Shown in pieces: positions 27,134 through 34,195 of a stretch of DNA of 34,195 nt (its first letter is position 1; each line of letters opens with the position of its first letter). The notes beneath the pieces were generated by a model. That model was not told the DNA's origin, ran no database searches, and saw only the letters and a list, made by a program, of their open reading frames with translations. The translations under genes and the position numbers were made by a program. Location of the stretch: contig JAKLLR010000011.1 in NCBI GenBank assembly GCA_022014175.1, forward strand, positions 1 through 34,195, written 5' to 3'. The stretch comes from Gammaproteobacteria bacterium. Lineage in GTDB: Bacteria; Pseudomonadota; Gammaproteobacteria; Immundisolibacterales; JAKLLR01.

Positions 27134-27183
27134 GCGGGCGCTGTTGCGCGGCTTTGCCTCAGAACAATTGGAATTCCAACACC

Positions 27184-29862
27184 ATGAAAAAGATTCTCGT
27201 CAATGCCTCGCAGCCCGAGGAGACCCGGGTCGCCATCGTCGATGGTCAGTACCTGCATGATCTGGATATTGATTCGCCGGTCCAGTCCCAGAAAAAAGGC
27301 AATATCTACAAAGCAAAAATCACCCACGTTGAAGCCAGCCTGGAGGCAGCCTTTGTCGAATACGGCGCAGAACGACACGGTTTCCTGCCTTTCAAGGAGA
27401 TAGCACCGGAGTATCTCCGGGATCCCGTCAGCGGCGAGCGCCGCTCCGAAAAAGAGGCAATAAAGGTCGGCACCGAAGTAATGGTGCAGGTGCAAAAAGA
27501 GGAGCGGGGCACCAAGGGGGCAGCCCTCACCACCTTCCTCAGCCTGGCTGGTCGCTACATGGTGCTGATGCCCAACAGCCCGAAATCCGGTGGCGTCTCC
27601 CGCAAGGTTGCAGATGCGGATCGCTCCGCCCTCAAAGCCGCAGTCAGCGAACTCAACCTGCCAGATAACATGGGTGTTATCGCCCGCACCGTCGCTGCGG
27701 ATCGGACCACCGAGCAGTTGCAGTGGGATCTGGACTACCTGCTGGAACTCTCCGCCGCGATCAGCGAATCAGCTAACAGCAAACCCGCCCCGTTTCTGAT
27801 CTATCAGGAGCGGGATGTGGTGGTCAGAGTGGTCCGGGATTATCTCCGGGACGACATCTCCGACATCCTGATCGACAACAAGGAGGTCTATGAGCAGGCC
27901 CGGGAGTTCATGCAGCAGTTGATGCCGCAGAACCTGCACAAAATCAAGTTCTACGACGACAAAATCCCGCTCTTCACCCGCTACCAGATCGAACATCAGA
28001 TTGAAAATGCTCACCGGCGGGAGGTGCAGCTGACCTCCGGCGGCGCGATCGTTATAGACCCCACCGAGGCCCTGATTAGCATCGATATCAACTCTGCCCG
28101 CGCTACCCAGGGCGGCGATATCGAAGAGACCGCCCTCAACACTAATCTCCAGGCCGCTGACGAGATCGCTCGCCAGTTGCGTCTGCGGGATCTGGGCGGT
28201 CTGATCGTCATCGATTTCATCGACATGCTCTCAAACCGCAACCAGCGGGAGGTCGAAAATCGCCTGCGCGAGGCGGTTCGGAGTGACCGGGCCCGGGTGC
28301 AGCTGGGACGCATCTCCCGGTTTGGCCTGCTCGAGATGTCCCGCCAGCGACTGCGGCCATCCCTGACCGAGACCAGCACCATTCCCTGTCCCCGATGCAG
28401 CGGCCAGGGCGCTATTCGCAGCGTTGAATCCAGCGCCCTGCATATTCTGAGACTCATCGAAGAGGAGGCGCTAAAGGAGCGCACAACCCGGATTACCGCA
28501 GAGGTACCGGTGCCGGTTGCAACTTACATCGTCAATGAGAAGCGCGAGATTTTCGCCCATCTTGAGGAGCAGGCCGGAGTCAAGGTCTACCTGGTGCCGA
28601 ACCCCAACCTGGAAACCCCGCATTTCGAACTGCACCGGACTCGGGTACAGGATATGAACAAAACGCTGCTGGAGCGCCCATCCTACGAACTGGCGAGCGA
28701 ACCGGAAGCGGTTTCCATTCCTGAAGCTGTCGCCCCGACAGCCGCCGAGCAGGCGACGGTGCGCGGCGTGACCCGCTCGACGCCACCACCTGAGAGCAGT
28801 GCGGCAGCGCCAACACCGCCCGGTTTTCTCAGCCGGTTAGTTGGTCTGTTGCGTGGCCCCGCTCCGAGCACGGAAGCGCCTGCCAAAGAGCGCCCGGCCA
28901 AACCACAACCCCGGGAACGGCAGACCTCTCAGAAACAGGGCTCACAACAGCGGCGCCCGGCCAATCAAGGCGGCCGGGACGGGCGACGGGAGAGCTCACC
29001 CCGGGCGCGTGATGGCAGCGGTGGCCGCCAGCCAAGCCGACGCCGCTCCGCCAAGCCGGAAACAGCGGGGGCTGAAGGGAAACCACAGTCCAACCGCACC
29101 GCTCAACGGAAACCGGCGGAGACCACCCCAAGCCAGTCGACGGCTCCGGGTGAGCAGGCCCAGGCAACCACACCCTCGGGTGATCGAACTGCAACGGAGA
29201 AGCGTACCCCAAGACGCCGTCGTCCGCGTAGACGGGCACCGGATGGCGCAGAGAACAGCACGCGGGTAGACAGCGAGGGCACAACCACCGCAGCTGAGCC
29301 CCAGGAACCGTCTCCAGTGGTCGCTGCGACGACCCCAACTGAGTCGGCCACCAAGCAGCCCAACGAGCGCGCTGCCCCCCGCAGACGGCCACGGGTCATG
29401 GATGAGACCACTGTCGCCGTTGAGAAACCGGCTACCCCTGAGGTGGTCGAAGCGGCGACACCCCCGCCCCGGTCGGAGCCGCCCATGCCACCGGCCACTG
29501 CGGCGGAAACAACCCCGCCAAGCCAGCCGACGCCGACCAGGCCGCCGGTCGCTGCGGCCGAGATCGCCCCCCCCATCCAGGCGAAACCCGCGGTGCTCAC
29601 CACTGAGACCATTCAACCGGCTGAAGAGAAGCCGACAGCCGCTGCGCCCCAGGCCAAACCGCAGCGCCATCCAGCCAAAGCAAGCAACCCGAATCAGGTG
29701 GAGACTACGGCCTCAGAAAATCCACAGCAGCCTCCAGCACCACCGAAAAAAGTTGGCCGTACGGAGCCGGCCCCCTGGCAGGTTACAGCGGATAGCGCTG
29801 CCAGTCCCACAGTGGTGAAACAGGTGGAAACAGCTGGACCAGACCCCAGGGAGAATTCCTGA
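27184..29862 (+). CDS. rne: Rne, ribonuclease E
   Basis: RNase E is the main mRNA-decay and rRNA/tRNA-processing endonuclease and degradosome scaffold. Of 892 residues, about 1-495 are the catalytic half: S1 domain (about 36-120), 5' sensor/RNase H regions, the metal-binding D301 ([10 protein letters not shown]) and D344 (IVIDFIDM), and the zinc-link C402-x2-C405. The rest is disordered and rich in Pro, Ala, Thr, Glu and Arg. [12 protein letters not shown] (547-558) looks like the amphipathic membrane-binding helix. Arg-rich patches at about 577-622, 673-684 and 729-737 would bind RNA. The ATG at 27184 gives [10 protein letters not shown], the family start; a start at 27154 is less likely. 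Divergent from rluC. Confidence 0.97.
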   Translation: MKKILVNASQPEETRVAIVDGQYLHDLDIDSPVQSQKKGNIYKAKITHVEASLEAAFVEYGAERHGFLPFKEIAPEYLRDPVSGERRSEKEAIKVGTEVMVQVQKEERGTKGAALTTFLSLAGRYMVLMPNSPKSGGVSRKVADADRSALKAAVSELNLPDNMGVIARTVAADRTTEQLQWDLDYLLELSAAISESANSKPAPFLIYQERDVVVRVVRDYLRDDISDILIDNKEVYEQAREFMQQLMPQNLHKIKFYDDKIPLFTRYQIEHQIENAHRREVQLTSGGAIVIDPTEALISIDINSARATQGGDIEETALNTNLQAADEIARQLRLRDLGGLIVIDFIDMLSNRNQREVENRLREAVRSDRARVQLGRISRFGLLEMSRQRLRPSLTETSTIPCPRCSGQGAIRSVESSALHILRLIEEEALKERTTRITAEVPVPVATYIVNEKREIFAHLEEQAGVKVYLVPNPNLETPHFELHRTRVQDMNKTLLERPSYELASEPEAVSIPEAVAPTAAEQATVRGVTRSTPPPESSAAAPTPPGFLSRLVGLLRGPAPSTEAPAKERPAKPQPRERQTSQKQGSQQRRPANQGGRDGRRESSPRARDGSGGRQPSRRRSAKPETAGAEGKPQSNRTAQRKPAETTPSQSTAPGEQAQATTPSGDRTATEKRTPRRRRPRRRAPDGAENSTRVDSEGTTTAAEPQEPSPVVAATTPTESATKQPNERAAPRRRPRVMDETTVAVEKPATPEVVEAATPPPRSEPPMPPATAAETTPPSQPTPTRPPVAAAEIAPPIQAKPAVLTTETIQPAEEKPTAAAPQAKPQRHPAKASNPNQVETTASENPQQPPAPPKKVGRTEPAPWQVTADSAASPTVVKQVETAGPDPRENS

Positions 29863-29879
29863 CCGCCTGATGTGGATGC

Positions 29880-29927
29880 GGCAGCGGCACCCTGAGCCGG
29901 GTTGGGTTTAATCCCGGAGCCGCTGCC
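29880..29927. terminator. Two-tier hairpin between rne and the phosphatase gene
   Basis: An outer 9-bp stem (GGCAGCGGC at 29880-29888 with 29919-29927) encloses an inner 5-bp stem (29897-29901 with 29913-29917). It overlaps the last codons of the convergent phosphatase gene. No T-run follows on either strand, so a bidirectional terminator is plausible but not certain. Confidence 0.45.
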
Positions 29928-30390
29928 TGATCTCCTCCATCAGACCATCAACTGCGTCGCCGAGAAGTTCCAGCACCTGCTCAAACCCATCGGCACCACC
30001 GTAGTAGGGATCGGGTACCTCAGAGCGCGCACTGACACGGGCATAGTCGAGAACGAGCCTGGGTTTGCAGGATGCATTCCCCGGCCGTTGCTGCCATAAC
30101 TGACGCAAATTGGTGTTATCCATAGCCAGCAGATAGTCAAACCGCAGGTGATCTTCCGGCTCAACGGGACGAGCCCGCAACCCTGTGATATCTATCCCTC
30201 GGGCTTTCGCTACCGCAGTTGCCCTGGGATCCGGCGGCTGACCCTGGTGATGCGCGTGGGTACCGGCGGAATCCACCAGAACCCGTTGCCCCAACCCAGC
30301 AATCTCCAGCTGTTTGCGCAGCACCCCCTCTGCGGTGGGCGAGCGACAGATATTGCCCATACAGACAAAACAGACCGAGATGGCCTTCAT
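29908..30390 (-). CDS. Low-molecular-weight protein-tyrosine-phosphatase family
   Basis: This is a 160-residue LMW-PTP-fold enzyme. The P-loop C10-x5-R16 (CMGNICRS) is followed by PTAEGV, and the general acid D127 lies in DPYYGG. Members dephosphorylate tyrosine (Wzb/Etp type, capsule control) or arginine (YwlE type); nothing here decides which, and no kinase or polysaccharide genes are nearby. The ATG at 30390 is 5 nt after the tilS stop with GGGAGGG in the tilS end as ribosome site, so it is the last gene of the dnaE-accA-tilS unit. A longer frame to 30423 is not needed. Confidence 0.95.
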   Translation of the reverse strand: MKAISVCFVCMGNICRSPTAEGVLRKQLEIAGLGQRVLVDSAGTHAHHQGQPPDPRATAVAKARGIDITGLRARPVEPEDHLRFDYLLAMDNTNLRQLWQQRPGNASCKPRLVLDYARVSARSEVPDPYYGGADGFEQVLELLGDAVDGLMEEIRQRLRD

Positions 30391-30395
30391 ATCTA

Positions 30396-31754
30396 TCAGC
30401 CCTCCCGCACCAGGCGAGGCCACCAGCCCGGCTGCCCCGCATCGGCACGCAACTCATCGCTGACACAGTGACCAACAACCGCAACCAGCTTCTGGTCCAG
30501 ATAGAGTAGCGGGGTTCGGCTCCGCACCCAGGGTGGAATCCGCCACTCCTGCATCAATTTCTTTAATGGGCGGTGCATCCCACCGAGCAGAATCCGCTCG
30601 CCGCCACGGCGATAGCGGATTTGCAGGTGATCACTGGGAAGCTGCAACCGGCGCGCGTCCAGCACCCCGCCGCCGCCCCCGGTTTGCTGAACCAGTGAAA
30701 TCCGTCCCACGCCCGGCAAGTGGCGCTCAGCCGCCCCATTCCAGGCATATTCAGCGGCCGAACACTCGGTGCGGTCAGGCAGGAGATAAGCTGTACCGCC
30801 GTAGAGGCGAATCGACCATCCCGACCACTCCATTGATGTGGCCCTGTCGTGCCGGTGGTCCGCCAGCGCGGTCAGGAAGCTCTTCAGCCGGGCCGAACCC
30901 GGCAGGGGTGCCCCGAGTTTAACCAGACAGTAGCGCAACAAATTGCTCTGCTCCGGTCGATCAAGACTGAGCAGTAACGCCAGGGGAATCTGCTCCACGG
31001 TTGCACCCGGCGCGCTGGCCAGGGCGCTGGCTGCCATCCGTTCAAGCAACAGTTCCGCTTCGGCCAGATGTTCCGCACTACGGGCAATGGCGGCCGCCAC
31101 ACCTCCTCGGCGCTCGCTCAAACGTGGCAGAATCTCGTGGCGCAGGAAGTTACGCTCAAATCTGATATTCCGGTTGCTAGGGTCCTCTAACCAGGCCAGC
31201 CCATGGTGGTGGGCATAACCGGCCAGATCACTCCGGGGCAGCCGCAACAATGGGCGACAGAGCTGTCCGACCCCAAAAACACGTCTCGCCGGCATCCCCG
31301 CCAGCCCCCGCACACCGCTGCCGCGCAGCAGCCGCATCAACGCGGTCTCACTCTGGTCATCACGGTGATGGGCAAAACAGAGCAGATCTCCAGGTTGCAT
31401 CGTCCCCGCCAGCGCACCATAACGGGCCTCTCTGGCGCAACTTTCCAGACTCTGTCCTGGCTCGGGTTTGACTCTGACCGAGTGGCTGACGAAGGCAACA
31501 CCCAGCATCCGGCAAACCTCTTCGCAGTGGCGAGACCACTCAGCCGATTCAGGCTGCAGACCATGGTTGATATGAACTGCGGAGAGTTGATCACGCCAGC
31601 ATGAGTGGGCCAAAGCATGCAGCAGAACATGGGAGTCCATCCCACCACTGTAGGCCACCCGGATTCGATTGGGGGCGGGTTTGATTAACCCTTCAGACGA
31701 AAGCGCCTCCAGGGCTAATCCGACCCTGACGACCGCAGCCTCACACCCCTTCAA
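30396..31754 (-). CDS. tilS: TilS, tRNA(Ile)-lysidine synthetase
   Basis: TilS adds lysine to C34 of tRNA-Ile(CAU), changing it to read AUA; it is essential. The 452-residue protein has the PP-loop SGGMDS (36-41), the [19 protein letters not shown] segment, a middle TilS domain, and a C-terminal TilS-C domain with [16 protein letters not shown]. The only plausible start is TTG at 31754, overlapping accA by 14 nt; no ATG or GTG occurs in frame before the P-loop except a GTG too close to it. accA-tilS adjacency is standard. Confidence 0.94.
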   Translation of the reverse strand: MKGCEAAVVRVGLALEALSSEGLIKPAPNRIRVAYSGGMDSHVLLHALAHSCWRDQLSAVHINHGLQPESAEWSRHCEEVCRMLGVAFVSHSVRVKPEPGQSLESCAREARYGALAGTMQPGDLLCFAHHRDDQSETALMRLLRGSGVRGLAGMPARRVFGVGQLCRPLLRLPRSDLAGYAHHHGLAWLEDPSNRNIRFERNFLRHEILPRLSERRGGVAAAIARSAEHLAEAELLLERMAASALASAPGATVEQIPLALLLSLDRPEQSNLLRYCLVKLGAPLPGSARLKSFLTALADHRHDRATSMEWSGWSIRLYGGTAYLLPDRTECSAAEYAWNGAAERHLPGVGRISLVQQTGGGGGVLDARRLQLPSDHLQIRYRRGGERILLGGMHRPLKKLMQEWRIPPWVRSRTPLLYLDQKLVAVVGHCVSDELRADAGQPGWWPRLVREG

Positions 31755-32700
31755 ACCGTCCGAAACCCATCAACTTCTGGTAGCGGCGATCTACCAGGTC
31801 ATCGGTTTGCAGCCCCCGTAACTGATCGAACTGAGCGTTCAATGCGGCTCTAATGGACTCCGCCGCAGCCTCCGGATCACGATGAGCACCGCCCAGCGGC
31901 TCGGTCACAATATGGTCAACCAGGCCGATTTCGTGCAGTGCGGTGGCATTCACCGCCATCGCCTCGGCGGCCAGATCCGCGTGGGCCGCCTCTTTCCACA
32001 AAATCGCGGCGCAACCCTCCGGAGAGATCACCGAATAGATGCTGTACTCAAGCATGATCAGTCGGTCACACACGCCGATAGCCAGCGCGCCGCCTGAGCC
32101 ACCCTCGCCAATGACGATACTGACTATCGGCGTCTTCAGCCCCGCCATCACTTCCAGGTTTCGGGCGATCGCTTCAGCCTGACCCCGCTCTTCGGCGTCG
32201 ATTCCGGGATAAGCCCCCGGGGTATCAATCAGGGTGATCAGCGGCAGATGGAATCGCTCCGCCATCTGCATCAGACGCAGCGCCTTGCGGTAGCCCTCAG
32301 GCCGGGGCATACCGAAATTGCGCCGGACCTTGTCCTGGGTTGTGCGCCCCTTCTCCTGGGCAATGACCATCACAGCGCGCCCGGAGAGTCGGGCCATACC
32401 GCCGATTATGGCCGGGTCGTCCCGAAAGGCCCGATCACCATGCAGCTCCTCGAAGTCGTCAAATACCTGTTCCAGGTAATCCACCGCATGGGGCCGCTCG
32501 GGGTGACGCGCAACCTGTGTGACCTGCCAGGGGGTCAACTTGCCATAGGTGCTTTCGGTGAGTTTGTGAAGCTTGGTCTCAAGCTGCTCAATCTCCCGAC
32601 TGATATTCAGCGTGTCGTCATCCACGCAGTGCCGCAACTCTTCGATTTTCGCCCGCAATTCAGAAATTGGCGCTTCGAATTCCAGCAGATTAGATGCCAT
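31741..32700 (-). CDS. accA: AccA, acetyl-CoA carboxylase carboxyltransferase alpha subunit
   Basis: AccA and AccD transfer carboxyl from biotin to acetyl-CoA, making malonyl-CoA, the substrate supplied to FabD and FabH encoded in this same window. The 319-residue protein has the length of the E. coli subunit. It starts with a coiled helical region (about 10-52) and has [52 protein letters not shown], and [14 protein letters not shown], which forms the oxyanion region. It lies 39 nt after dnaE in the usual order and overlaps tilS. Confidence 0.98.
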   Translation of the reverse strand: MASNLLEFEAPISELRAKIEELRHCVDDDTLNISREIEQLETKLHKLTESTYGKLTPWQVTQVARHPERPHAVDYLEQVFDDFEELHGDRAFRDDPAIIGGMARLSGRAVMVIAQEKGRTTQDKVRRNFGMPRPEGYRKALRLMQMAERFHLPLITLIDTPGAYPGIDAEERGQAEAIARNLEVMAGLKTPIVSIVIGEGGSGGALAIGVCDRLIMLEYSIYSVISPEGCAAILWKEAAHADLAAEAMAVNATALHEIGLVDHIVTEPLGGAHRDPEAAAESIRAALNAQFDQLRGLQTDDLVDRRYQKLMGFGRFEGV

Positions 32701-32739
32701 TGATCTCTCTAGTTTTTTCCATTAAACCGGGATTTTAGC

Positions 32740-34195
<1,456 letters not shown>

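Larger units (their letters stand above)
26776..27183 (+). other. 408-nt rluC/rne divergent gap; rne leader region
   Basis: This is the only stretch over 300 nt without a gene. No convincing coding frame or clear promoter was found. A TTGACA at 27067-27072 has no matching -10. The last 100 nt contain two hairpins and a 12-nt palindrome just before the rne start. In E. coli, rne has a long leader whose stem-loops mediate autoregulation by RNase E; the length and folding here suggest the same. Confidence 0.5.

Noticed and set aside
26874..27260. 128-residue frame across the rne leader and into rne
   Set aside because: Runs in another frame into the start of rne, no ribosome site, no family-like sequence; the region is better read as a leader.
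28829..29670. Long open frames on the minus strand (187 and 224 residues) across the 3' half of rne
   Set aside because: They mirror the Pro/Arg/Ala-rich low-complexity half of RNase E in GC-rich DNA; no family resemblance, and rne is the secure gene.

Overview
The window (about 34 kb, GC-rich) is a housekeeping stretch of a gammaproteobacterial chromosome. Gene order supports this: yceD-rpmF-plsX-fabH-fabD-fabG-acpP followed by pabC-mltG-tmk-holB-pilZ-tatD; rne divergent from rluC; maf (yceF) divergent from yceD; dnaE-accA-tilS; glyA-nrdR-ribD; ubiG-mupP. A PilZ of the Pseudomonas type, a MupP-like phosphatase and a VC_2705-type acetate-family symporter with its DUF4212 partner point to a non-enteric lineage. 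A Chromatiales or sulfur-oxidiser relative is possible, but that is inference from general gene order, not proven here. No CRISPR array, tRNA, rRNA, insertion sequence, prophage or integrase was seen.

Layout. 1-2216 (minus): glyA, nrdR and the 5' part of ribD, linking one-carbon metabolism, control of ribonucleotide reductase and riboflavin synthesis. 2303-4538: a YnaI-type MscS channel divergent from ferrochelatase hemH. 4587-8787 (minus): a two-gene RND efflux pump (lipoprotein adaptor, then permease) with no outer-membrane factor beside it. 8912-10292 (plus): ubiG overlapping mupP. 10302-12244 (minus): DUF4212 small subunit plus sodium/solute symporter. 12297-23384 (minus): a dense 13-gene block running from yceD through fatty-acid and phospholipid initiation genes to acpP, then pabB-pabC, mltG, tmk, holB, pilZ and tatD. 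Many of its junctions are ATGA, TAATG or TAGTG overlaps. 23503-24093 (plus): maf. 24142-26775 (minus): rluC, a HAD phosphatase and sppA. 26776-27183: the structured leader region of rne. 27184-29862 (plus): RNase E. 29908-34195 (minus): dnaE (3' part), accA, tilS and a low-molecular-weight phosphotyrosine phosphatase.

The main departures from the textbook layout are these. fabF is missing from its usual place after acpP, and pabB sits there, separated from acpP by a strong 14-bp hairpin. The PabB has alanine where E. coli PabB has its nucleophilic lysine. A near-consensus promoter lies so close to the yceD ATG that the transcript would be almost leaderless. Four genes (fabD, plsX, tilS, the rluC-linked HAD gene) appear to start with TTG. 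I found no convincing multi-gene undescribed system; the findings are local oddities in well-known genes.
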